This document shows, piece by piece, positions 42,577 through 50,066 of a stretch of DNA of 64,000 nt (positions are counted from its first letter, which is position 1; each line of letters starts with the position of its first letter). The notes beneath the pieces are model-generated. The model did no database searches. It was not told the origin of the DNA and saw only the letters and a program-made list of their open reading frames with translations. This stretch comes from Brenneria nigrifluens DSM 30175 = ATCC 13028 (GTDB taxonomy: Bacteria > Pseudomonadota > Gammaproteobacteria > Enterobacterales > Enterobacteriaceae). The DNA is taken from positions 1,736,001-1,800,000 of the forward strand of contig NZ_CP034036.1 in NCBI RefSeq assembly GCF_005484965.1, in the 5' to 3' direction. The position numbers were made by a program, and so were the translations under genes.

Positions 42577-43098
42577 GTGCCGGTTCTGGTAGTTATTGAT
42601 ATGCAAAATGCCGTGTTTGAGACGCGGCGTTACCATAAGGAACTGATTGTTTCCCGGATCAACCAGCTTTCAGCTGCCGCGCAGCGTACCGTTTTTATCC
42701 TGCATGAGGGAAAAGAGATGCCGGCGGGGAGTAAAGGCTGGCAGATATTGCCTGAATTGAATCAGCCGCAAGGGAGCCTGTTTGTTAGCAAAACGGCCTG
42801 TGATGCATTTTATCGCACATCGTTTGCCGACCTGCTCGCAGAGTTGGGCGCCAACCACCTGACGGTTTGTGGATGTGCGACTGACTATTGCGTCGACGCG
42901 ACGGTTAAAAATGGCGCCAGCCGCGGCTATGCGCTGACTATCGCGTCTGACGCCCATACTACCGCCGATCGTGGCGCTTTGCGGGCAGAGCAATTGATCG
43001 CCCACTATAATGATGTATGGCGCGATTTCATCATTCCTGATAACGCCATCCGTGTGAAAACAACCCGGGAAATTTTGACGTCCTGGCAAGGCGGTTAA
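42577..43098 (+). CDS. Isochorismatase-family cysteine hydrolase
   Basis: This 173-residue hydrolase starts with GTG preceded by AGAGGTGAGAAG. The catalytic Asp lies in VLVVIDMQNAVF and the nucleophile Cys in LTVCGCATDYCVDATVKNGA. A lysine (VSKTACDAFYRTS) completes the Asp-Lys-Cys triad. Such enzymes hydrolyse amides or enol ethers such as nicotinamide, biuret or isochorismate. No neighbour indicates the substrate. It appears monocistronic. Confidence 0.85.
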   Translation: MPVLVVIDMQNAVFETRRYHKELIVSRINQLSAAAQRTVFILHEGKEMPAGSKGWQILPELNQPQGSLFVSKTACDAFYRTSFADLLAELGANHLTVCGCATDYCVDATVKNGASRGYALTIASDAHTTADRGALRAEQLIAHYNDVWRDFIIPDNAIRVKTTREILTSWQGG

Positions 43099-43214
43099 GC
43101 AATACGCGTGCGACTTTGCTGGACCTTAACGCACTAAGGTGAACGAGATCATGTTACTTGCCGGTAGGGCGAGCTACTCTTTTGTATAATGGTTCACCTA
43201 TGTAAGGAGCTATC

Positions 43215-43643
43215 ATGTATACAATCATTTTAGTGCCGGTTGATATTGAAGAAGACGAATTGACAAGCAACGCGCTTATCCATGTGGTAAGGCTGGCAAA
43301 AATATCCGGGGCGACGGTGCATCTTTTTCATGCGCTTCCGGATGCATCGGCATTCTTATCCGCGTATTCTTTCGGCATAAAAGAGTTTGAAAATGAGGCG
43401 GTAGTTAAAGCCAATGACAAACTGAAAGCCCTTGCTGAAACTATCGATCTTCCTTCATCCCGTTTGTCATTCAGCGTGAGTTTTGGTACGCCAAGAGATG
43501 AAGTGCTGCAGTTGGCTGAGGAAATCAATGCCGACCTGATCGTCGTGGGCTCACGTCGGCCCGATGTCAAAACCTATCTTCTTGGATCGAATGCCGCGGC
43601 TATTGTGCGGCATGCTAAAACATCCGTGTTGGTTGTTCGCTAG
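43215..43643 (+). CDS. Universal stress protein, UspF-like
   Basis: This 142-residue UspA-fold protein starts MYTIILVPVDIEEDELTSNA and ends HAKTSVLVVR. An ATP-binding-type loop is seen near the end (VVGSRRPDVKTYLLGSNAAA). The E. coli relatives UspF and UspG act in adhesion, motility and stress survival. AAGGAGCTATC precedes the ATG. Monocistronic. Confidence 0.88.
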   Translation: MYTIILVPVDIEEDELTSNALIHVVRLAKISGATVHLFHALPDASAFLSAYSFGIKEFENEAVVKANDKLKALAETIDLPSSRLSFSVSFGTPRDEVLQLAEEINADLIVVGSRRPDVKTYLLGSNAAAIVRHAKTSVLVVR

Positions 43644-43689
43644 GCAGTACCATGCGGCTTATTCCCGTTACCTGGAATAAGCCGGTGGG

Positions 43690-43956
43690 TTATCTCAGTT
43701 GGCTGTCTTTACTCCCGCGCCGGTTATAACCGCTATTCCGCAGGTTTTTTTTATCGATTTCTTCCTGACACTGGATGCAATATCGCACGCCGGATAAGGC
43801 CTTGCGACGGGCCTGCGGAATTTGAACGCCACATTCATCACAGTACCGCGCGCTTTCCCCATTATTTAACTGACTACGGGCATGTGCGACGGCATCATCC
43901 ACGGTAGCGTCGATTTGATCCTGAACCGCCCCGTCATTTGCCCAGCCACTCGCCAT
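43690..43956 (-). CDS. ybiI: DksA/TraR-type zinc-finger protein YbiI
   Basis: This 88-residue protein has a C4 zinc finger: YCDECGVQIPQARRKAL, then YCIQCQEEIDKK. It lacks the long coiled coil of DksA. Sequence and length match YbiI of E. coli. It may reach the RNA polymerase secondary channel as other small DksA relatives do, which is inference. GGAGGTAATC precedes the ATG. Confidence 0.9.
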   Translation of the reverse strand: MASGWANDGAVQDQIDATVDDAVAHARSQLNNGESARYCDECGVQIPQARRKALSGVRYCIQCQEEIDKKNLRNSGYNRRGSKDSQLR

Positions 43957-44066
43957 GATTACCTCCAGAGAAGAGTGAATCTTTGCTTAGTATTGGGGGT
44001 ATTTTGGCCGATTCAAGGCCGTACGACCAGGCGTGGAGCAAATTATCTTCGGCGATCGCGCCGCGG

Positions 44067-44252
44067 CTAGAAAATAGAGAACAGCAAAACGACGGGAAAG
44101 CTCAGCGGCCAGGTTAGCCCTATCAGCAAAGATGCCAGGAGACGAATAGTCAGCGACTTATCTTTGCTTAGCAGAAACGTAACCACTAATGAAATAGTAA
44201 AACCGATGAAGTAAATGAGTTTGATTAACTCCCACAGGGGTTGATGCGGCAC
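44067..44252 (-). CDS. GhoT/OrtT-family small membrane toxin
   Basis: This 61-residue protein has two transmembrane helices. The start is GTG with AAGGA upstream. LWELIKLIYFIGFTISLVVT and IRLLASLLIGLTWPLSFPVV, ending LLFSIF, match the GhoT/OrtT pattern (IRLLSAFLVGITWPMSLPVA... LLFSLF). GhoT damages the membrane and lowers ATP, and it is normally silenced by the GhoS RNase. No GhoS-like gene is present here, so it may be an orphan toxin like OrtT. The neighbour on the other side of the promoter region is a ribbon-helix-helix gene. Confidence 0.82.
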   Translation of the reverse strand: MPHQPLWELIKLIYFIGFTISLVVTFLLSKDKSLTIRLLASLLIGLTWPLSFPVVLLFSIF

Positions 44253-44409
44253 GTTTATTTCCTTTTTTCTTATGCGGCGGTATTCTATGCCGTTAGTATT
44301 TCATGATCAATTATTTAACCCGGAGTTTGGGAGAAGCGGAATTTGAAAATAGATACCGCTCCGCCGCCGGCGCTCACATGACGAAAATATTAAATTTTTG
44401 TTACGCTAT

Positions 44410-44420
44410 AGACATTGTCT
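44410..44420. promoter_or_regulatory. Small palindrome in the divergent toxin / ribbon-helix-helix promoter region
   Basis: AGACATTGTCT is an 11-bp perfect palindrome about 48 nt before the ribbon-helix-helix gene and about 160 nt from the GhoT/OrtT-like gene. It is a candidate operator; binding is not shown. Confidence 0.35.
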
Positions 44421-44467
44421 GAGGACTATCATAGCTTGGTATTTTATTCTATGAGAAAGGTAATAAA

Positions 44468-44740
44468 ATGAGTGAGATATCTAGCCTGTCGTTGAAAATC
44501 CCCTTGGATTTGAAAGAGAAGATTAAAGCCGCGGCACTGGAACATGAGATTTCAATCAGTGCTGAAGTGACCGCACGGCTGCAGCGAAGTTTTGATGAGG
44601 ATAACAAAGCGCCCACGCCGGCAACGGTCGATAATCAGCATACCGTAGAGGAGGTTGCGGACCGGTTGACTCAGAAAGAAATAAAGAAAATCAGAGCATT
44701 ACTTAAAGACAAGACCAAAGGCTCGTCCAGAAAAAAATAG
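44468..44740 (+). CDS. Arc-like ribbon-helix-helix DNA-binding protein
   Basis: This 90-residue protein has an N-terminal ribbon-helix-helix: SSLSLKIPLDLKEKIKAAAL followed by EHEISISAEVTARLQRSFDE. A charged C-terminal extension follows, ending in a lysine-rich tail (KDKTKGSSRKK). Such proteins are repressors of phage or toxin operons or of their own gene. The DNA target is unknown. GAGAAAGG precedes the ATG. Confidence 0.8.
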   Translation: MSEISSLSLKIPLDLKEKIKAAALEHEISISAEVTARLQRSFDEDNKAPTPATVDNQHTVEEVADRLTQKEIKKIRALLKDKTKGSSRKK

Positions 44741-44870
44741 CGCCTATCTTTATAGCATGTTATGTCATGACAATCATGGTGTTAATGGGTTGTGATATAG
44801 CAATGCTATTTGCCGTTAGCTAACGGCAAAATCTGCGATATCGATCAGTAAGGTTTCCTGCATTTTTGCC

Positions 44871-44889
44871 GATAATGATTATTCATATC
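44871..44889 (+). promoter_or_regulatory. Fur-box-like sequence before the unknown 88-residue gene
   Basis: GATAATGATTATTCATATC matches 15 of 19 bases of the Fur consensus GATAATGATAATCATTATC. It ends 16 nt before the ATG at 44906, next to the ribosome site, so a bound repressor would block initiation. Confidence 0.55.
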
Positions 44890-44905
44890 ATTTGGGGAGG
44901 CAATT

Positions 44906-45172
44906 ATGTTAATGGGAACTCTTAAAGAAACGCTGGTTTTTGTACAAGATGATAATGTTAGACTTCATCGGTATGAGATCTATAAGAGTGACTATAAAGA
45001 AGGATATTTTGCCGTTATCTATACTCAGCAGACCGTCTTTTCTCATGATGTCGCCGTGGTTACCTGGGGTATTGATAATCCATACTGGCGTTTAAAATCA
45101 CATTATATTCCTAATGCCCGTATGGAATGCGAAGCTCATTGGAAAAAAACATACTTGACTTTAATCGCCTGA
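44906..45172 (+). CDS. Unknown 88-residue protein
   Basis: I do not recognise the family. The product is soluble, rich in aromatic residues and His (RLHRYEIYKSDYKEGYFAVI; WGIDNPYWRLKSHYIPNARM), with one Cys and no signal peptide or membrane segment. GGGGAGGCAATT precedes the ATG, and a strong terminator follows at once. It is therefore very likely an expressed single gene. The Fur-box-like sequence upstream suggests iron control, which is inference. Confidence 0.65.
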   Translation: MLMGTLKETLVFVQDDNVRLHRYEIYKSDYKEGYFAVIYTQQTVFSHDVAVVTWGIDNPYWRLKSHYIPNARMECEAHWKKTYLTLIA

Positions 45173-45175
45173 CAT

Positions 45176-45213
45176 AAAAAAGAATGACATAGATCATTAT
45201 GTCATTCTTTTTT
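45176..45213. terminator. Terminator after the unknown 88-residue gene
   Basis: AAAAAAGAATGACATA and TATGTCATTCTTTTTT pair as a 16-bp stem around GATCAT, with T-runs in both directions. It begins 4 nt after the stop codon. Confidence 0.9.
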
Positions 45214-45743
45214 ATCTTTGAATAATATTCCCCCCTTTTGAATTTTGATTTCAGAATTATATGTCTCATCAGACAAAAATTTTTTTAGTTATTAATAAAT
45301 CTACGATTTATTATTTCCTCTTTTATTTTCATTTAATAACCTCATCTATCTTGTAAATGGGTAAGTTATAAAAAACCGATCGATTAAATAGATATGCGAG
45401 CAATGGAATATAGCCGGGAGAGATATAAAGATTATTGTCAGCGTGCCGATACACTTTTGGGTGACATTAGGATTATGGAGATTGGCAGTTTGCTCTGGCC
45501 GGCCCCGCTTCCTGTTTTCACCGTTACAAGCGTTGTTTAACGGTATAGCATCTTGGCGTGTTCTTTAGGTTTATCATTGCTTAATAAATACTCTATCCAG
45601 GGTTCATATCTTTTTTAAATATGATAAGTAAATTGGAACTATCGGTGTTTGGGGGTTGGTTATATTTTGCTCGGTCTTGCATAAGACCGAGTGGCGGCCA
45701 TTGTTCCAAATACAGATGGAAAGGATGAATAAAGGAGATTTTA
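45214..45743. other. AT-rich leader region of the chemoreceptor gene
   Basis: This 530-nt AT-rich stretch has no supportable gene. I could not identify a sigma-28 promoter. Near its end lies a perfect hairpin (45670-45691) 53 nt before the chemoreceptor start. Confidence 0.45.
45670..45691 (+). promoter_or_regulatory. Hairpin in the chemoreceptor 5' leader
   Basis: CTCGGTCTT and AAGACCGAG form a perfect 9-bp stem with loop GCAT. It is not followed by T residues, so it is not a terminator. It could affect mRNA stability or bind a protein. Confidence 0.5.
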
Positions 45744-47408
45744 ATGAGTTTATCCAACTGGCGTATAGGATATCGATTAGGGGCGGGGTTTTCTTTCCTG
45801 GTTTTAATGCTTCTGATTGTGGGTAGCGTTGCAATAATTAAGCTGACTGATTTTAACAATAAAATGGATGATATTGTCAAGCGGGATTATCCATTGACGG
45901 TGACAAGCAATCAGCTGATTGATGAGTTAAATGCTTTTCTCAATAATCAACAGTTGCTGCTATTGCTGAAGTCAGAAGCAGAAGTTAACCAGCAATTGGC
46001 ACTTACCAAAGCAAGTTCAGTAAAAGTATCCCAATTAATGGAGTATCTGCACAAACATGTGGATGACGCTAGGTCGCTGGCGATATTGAGTTCTATCGGA
46101 GACATCCGCAGTGACTTCCTCGCCTCGGCCAATAAGCTGTCGGGGTTTGCGGTTGCGGGCGACTTGGCCGGCGCAACGGCTGAGTATTTCGATGTTACCC
46201 GCGTCGTCCAGCAGAAGTATAAGGATAAGATCGCCGAGTTGATTGAATCGCAAGATGCCAAAATGGCGGCGTCGGCGCAGGATGTCGCCGATAGCTACCG
46301 GGAAACCCGGACCCTTATGGCAATCGTCATCATTGCCAGCATCATCGCCGGGCTGATTATTGCCTCGCTGATCACCCGCAGCGTTACGTATCCGATACAG
46401 GAGGCATTGGTTATTGCGGAGAATGTCGCCAAAGGCGATTTAACCTCGCAAATCCACATCACCCGTAAAGACGAAGCCGGGATGTTGCTGACGGCGTTGC
46501 AGAATATGAATACCAGCCTGCGGCAAATCGTCAGCCAGGTGCGGGACGGTGCGGAGACGATTTCAAGCGCGGCATCGCAGATTGCGGCCGGTAACCAGGA
46601 TCTTTCCGCCAGAACGGAGGAGCAGGCCAGTTCGCTGGAGGAAACGGCGTCGTCGATGGAACAGTTGACATCAACGATAAAAAATACCGCCGACAATACG
46701 CTGCAGGCCACCGAACTGGCCGCGGACACCTCGGAAACCGTGAAAAAAAGCGGCGCAATGATGCAGAAGGTGACGCAGGAGATGCGCGGCATCCGGGATT
46801 CGTCGCAGCGTATGGCCGAAATTATCGGCGTGATTGACGGTATCGCTTTTCAGACGAATATCCTGGCATTGAATGCCGCGGTAGAAGCGGCTCGGGCGGG
46901 CGAGCAGGGGCGGGGATTCGCCGTCGTCGCCAGCGAGGTTCGCGCTTTGGCACAAAGAAGCGCTACCGCCGCCAAAGAGATTAAAGAATTGATTGATGAT
47001 TCCTTCAAAAAGGTTCAGGACGGTATGGGGCTGGTAGAGGAAACCGGCGTTACGATGAATTCACTGGTAAGCAATGTTCAGGGCGTTAACGGTATCATCA
47101 GTGAAATTGCTCAGGCGAGTCGTGAACAGAGCGACGGCATTAACCAGATTAACCTGGCCGTGGGGCAGATTGACACCACGACTCAGCAAAACGCGGCATT
47201 AGTTGAAGAGTCTGCCGCGGCGGCGCTCTCTCTACAGGATCAGGCGCATAGCCTCACCCAAACGGTCAGCGTGTTTAAACTGGGTGCGGCGTATATGGGA
47301 GCGGTATCAGGCAGAAAAGCGGCAACGGCGGTTCTTCCTTCTCCGGAAGAGAGCGCTCCCGTTAAAGAGAAGAAAGCGGGGGAACTGGCGGATTGGGCGG
47401 CGTTTTAA
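45744..47408 (+). CDS. Methyl-accepting chemotaxis protein
   Basis: This 554-residue chemoreceptor has transmembrane helices at about 12-34 and 190-212. Between them is a four-helix-bundle periplasmic sensor of Tar/Tsr size. A HAMP domain (ITRSVTYPIQEALVIAENVA) and the long signalling coiled coil follow, with the tip GIAFQTNILALNAAVEAARA. The end ADWAAF fits the C-terminal xWxxF-type pentapeptide that tethers CheR and CheB, so it is probably a major, adaptable receptor. The ligand is unknown. It stands alone, away from che genes. GGAG precedes the ATG. Confidence 0.93.
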   Translation: MSLSNWRIGYRLGAGFSFLVLMLLIVGSVAIIKLTDFNNKMDDIVKRDYPLTVTSNQLIDELNAFLNNQQLLLLLKSEAEVNQQLALTKASSVKVSQLMEYLHKHVDDARSLAILSSIGDIRSDFLASANKLSGFAVAGDLAGATAEYFDVTRVVQQKYKDKIAELIESQDAKMAASAQDVADSYRETRTLMAIVIIASIIAGLIIASLITRSVTYPIQEALVIAENVAKGDLTSQIHITRKDEAGMLLTALQNMNTSLRQIVSQVRDGAETISSAASQIAAGNQDLSARTEEQASSLEETASSMEQLTSTIKNTADNTLQATELAADTSETVKKSGAMMQKVTQEMRGIRDSSQRMAEIIGVIDGIAFQTNILALNAAVEAARAGEQGRGFAVVASEVRALAQRSATAAKEIKELIDDSFKKVQDGMGLVEETGVTMNSLVSNVQGVNGIISEIAQASREQSDGINQINLAVGQIDTTTQQNAALVEESAAAALSLQDQAHSLTQTVSVFKLGAAYMGAVSGRKAATAVLPSPEESAPVKEKKAGELADWAAF

Positions 47409-47440
47409 GCTAATTCGGCATTATTCCTTACCATTACTGA

Positions 47441-47471
47441 CCGCCATTGCATAATCCAATGGCGGGTTTTT
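47441..47471 (+). terminator. Terminator of the chemoreceptor gene
   Basis: CCGCCATTG and CAATGGCGG form a 9-bp stem with a 7-nt loop, followed by GTTTTT-like T residues. It begins 33 nt after the stop. Confidence 0.8.
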
Positions 47472-47522
47472 CCTGCCTGCCGCCTTTAAGGCGCTCACCG
47501 ACGGCGTTTAAACGCTTTTTAA

Positions 47523-49025
47523 TCAAGCGCCTTTTGACGCTACCGTCCGACTCCGCTGCCAGCGAATGACGTCAATCAATATAAAGAGCAGCAAACTGAC
47601 GCCCATCACCGGCAAGCATACCGCCAGCAGGCAACTGATGACTGCCAGCAGCACCCTGGAGAAAAAACGCACCTGCAGGAACGCGCCGGTGAGCGTGTTA
47701 AGCGGATTATTGCCGCCCCTATGCCGTGGCCGTCGCAGCCACCACATCCGGTATCCCCAGACAATCATGGCACAGAGGCCAAGGCCGAAAGCGGCCAATA
47801 GAATCTGATTCGGTAAACCGAACAATACGCCCATATGGGCATCAACCCCCCAGCGGGTCAGTTTGGCGGCCAGCGGAAAGGTGGTGAAATCCGTTTTGTC
47901 GACGATCTCCAGCGTCGCGGGATTAATGGCAACCGCATCAACCTGTGTCGGCCAGGCGCGGTCAATTTCTGAAACTGTCCACGCCTGACCGGGTCTGGCC
48001 GCGGGTTTGATTTCGATTTTTTGGGCGTCGATACCCGCCTCTCTGGCTAGGGTCCATACCCGATCAAACATTTCAGGGGGATTATCGACGGCATGAGGCA
48101 TCGGCATCGGAGCGTGATGTTCCGCGTGCTCATCCGCGGGCATCGGGTGGCTATCGGCGCCATGGTGATGGGCCGGTAGCGTCATGGGTTCGCTGATAAG
48201 CTGGGTTTGGAGCGCCGGGGTTTGCCAGCCTAGCAGGCTGCGCGCCAGCGAAATATTGCTGCCGGCCCATTTTGACCAGGTCAGGCCGGTAGCGGAGAAA
48301 AACAGCAGTCCAAGTAGCAGGCATAGCCCCATGCCGGTATGCCGGCGGCGCAAACGCCGCTTTTGCGCCGCCGGCGTCCGAGGCGCTTTTTTATTACGCC
48401 GTCTGTCCGTGGTCGTCGAATGCCGGGTTGCTCCCCAGATTAACACCCCGCCCAACGCCGCAACCCATAGCCAGGAGGCGGCAAGTTCACTGTAACTTCG
48501 TCCGATATCACCGAGTAATAATCCCCGATGCAGGTAATCAAGCCAGGTACGGAAAGGCAGGATACCGCTGGTGCCATAGACGGTTTCATCGCCGCGAATT
48601 TCCAGCGATACGGGATCGATAAAAATAGCCCGGCTTTCCGATGGCCCCAGTTCAGGGGAGGCAAACATAACCCGGGTGGTTTCGCCGGGCGCGGGCGCGG
48701 GGCGCAGGGCGGTTAATCGCGCCTGATGGTGATGCCCCAGTACCGACTGGGCGGCCAGGATCTGCGCTTCCAGCGGTTGGGGCGCGCCATGACTTTGCGT
48801 AAAAAGCTGATGCGCGTAAAGCCGGTTTTCAATTTGCGGCGTCAGCACATATAGCGTACCGGTAAGCGCGGCAATGAAAATAAAAGGCCCGACAAAAATA
48901 CCGATATAAAAATGAAGACGGATAAATAAGGCGATCATCGCGACGCGCGGTGATACGGCATCTGACGGCATTATCCCGGATAACGCAGCCGCGTGGGGGG
49001 ATGCCTGAGTTTTGGAATGCGGCAT
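47523..49025 (-). CDS. PepSY-associated membrane protein (PiuB-like), His-rich
   Basis: This 500-residue protein has four transmembrane helices, at about residues 30-60, 185-205, 235-255 and 400-425, plus a hydrophobic C-terminal pair. It has the PepSY-TM layout: LHFYIGIFVGPFIFIAALTG at the start and FRTWLDYLHRGLLLGDIGRS in the first periplasmic domain. The second periplasmic loop is His/Met-rich (LPAHHHGADSHPMP, EHAEHHAPMPMPH), which suggests binding of copper or a related metal. Relatives work in siderophore-iron reduction or copper handling. AAGG precedes the ATG. It follows a DUF2946 gene in the same orientation. Confidence 0.85.
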   Translation of the reverse strand: MPHSKTQASPHAAALSGIMPSDAVSPRVAMIALFIRLHFYIGIFVGPFIFIAALTGTLYVLTPQIENRLYAHQLFTQSHGAPQPLEAQILAAQSVLGHHHQARLTALRPAPAPGETTRVMFASPELGPSESRAIFIDPVSLEIRGDETVYGTSGILPFRTWLDYLHRGLLLGDIGRSYSELAASWLWVAALGGVLIWGATRHSTTTDRRRNKKAPRTPAAQKRRLRRRHTGMGLCLLLGLLFFSATGLTWSKWAGSNISLARSLLGWQTPALQTQLISEPMTLPAHHHGADSHPMPADEHAEHHAPMPMPHAVDNPPEMFDRVWTLAREAGIDAQKIEIKPAARPGQAWTVSEIDRAWPTQVDAVAINPATLEIVDKTDFTTFPLAAKLTRWGVDAHMGVLFGLPNQILLAAFGLGLCAMIVWGYRMWWLRRPRHRGGNNPLNTLTGAFLQVRFFSRVLLAVISCLLAVCLPVMGVSLLLFILIDVIRWQRSRTVASKGA

Positions 49026-49136
49026 AAAACCTTCTGAAATCGGTTGGCAGGAAAACGACCAGAACCAACGCGATACCTGAAAAGGTATCGTTACCTGGTT
49101 TACGAGATAAATGCCCGAAGGCTTATTGACATATAC

Positions 49137-49553
49137 TCAGCATGGGGGGGCGCGTGGCGCGGGCGAGACACATCGCGTTAGCGGGATGATGCGGGAGAAG
49201 AAGGCTATCGCCCGGGTACGGGACATATTCGGCGTTAGCGCAAGGATAATGCCGCCGACATCAGCCAACGCCGGGGTGTAAGAAAAGAGAACACAATAGC
49301 CACAGGCCGCATGATCCATCGTGGATGCGGGCAGGGGGTGGAGAGAGGGAGACGTTTGACCATGGTGCATGCCGGAGATTTGATGTCCGGCGTGATGATG
49401 ATCTGCAAAAGCCGTTGCTATGCTTAAGGTCTGACTGGTATCGCGATCGCGGTGCGTCAGCATTTGTGAAATCACTGGCGCAATGGAAATGGTCAGCGTG
49501 GCGAAGATAGCGAGCCAGGCCGGAAAACGTCGCCGCAACAGGGACAAAAGCAT
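49137..49553 (-). CDS. DUF2946 His-rich secreted/membrane protein
   Basis: This 138-residue protein has an N-terminal membrane segment (RRRFPAWLAIFATLTISIAP), a His-rich part (FADHHHAGHQISGMHHGQ) and the DUF2946 core DHAACGYCVLFSYTPAL with a CxxC motif. Family members often lie beside TonB-dependent copper receptors and PepSY proteins. It lies 111 nt upstream of the PepSY gene in the same orientation and they probably form an operon. A metal role is likely but unproven. The ribosome site is weak. Confidence 0.8.
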   Translation of the reverse strand: MLLSLLRRRFPAWLAIFATLTISIAPVISQMLTHRDRDTSQTLSIATAFADHHHAGHQISGMHHGQTSPSLHPLPASTMDHAACGYCVLFSYTPALADVGGIILALTPNMSRTRAIAFFSRIIPLTRCVSPAPRAPPC

Positions 49554-50066
49554 AGCGAGATGATGTAAGCCGTATCGAATTCAGTGGCGGATACTGTACC
49601 TTAATCCGCGCGGTTTTGGTTACACAAATGTTTGTTTGCCGCTTATTCCCTGTGAATAAATAGCGGCGCGTGTTATTACATGAATATGGTCTGTCCCGTT
49701 TCATCCGTTCATGTGGCGTGAATGGATCAATTACCCGGCGCGACAAACGGAATATTCCTGCAGCCGGATAGTACGGATATCCGATATTTTATGGATAGGC
49801 ATGCTTAAAAATTATTAGGACTTTTCTTAAGCAGGGCATCGGGGAGTCAGTTTTCAATTTTTTCAAGCAATAAAGTTTTACTGATGCTGTCCGGATTGAG
49901 GGATGGGTTGCTCTTTGCGAAGACGCGGGACCGGTTTATCATCGATTGGCGCTTTCGTTGCTTAAACGCTGACCTATTATGATGAACCATGCCTTTATCA
50001 AGTTGTCGGAAAGCTAACTTATCCATTAATATGGATTTAATTTGAAGCACACGTACAGGGGGAGTT
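49554..50066. other. Divergent region between the DUF2946 gene and mdoG
   Basis: This 513-nt region should hold the metal-cassette promoter and the mdoGH promoter. I see no gene or RNA. Frames in it have no ribosome sites. In E. coli mdoC lies here divergent from mdoG, but it is not present in this window. Confidence 0.5.
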
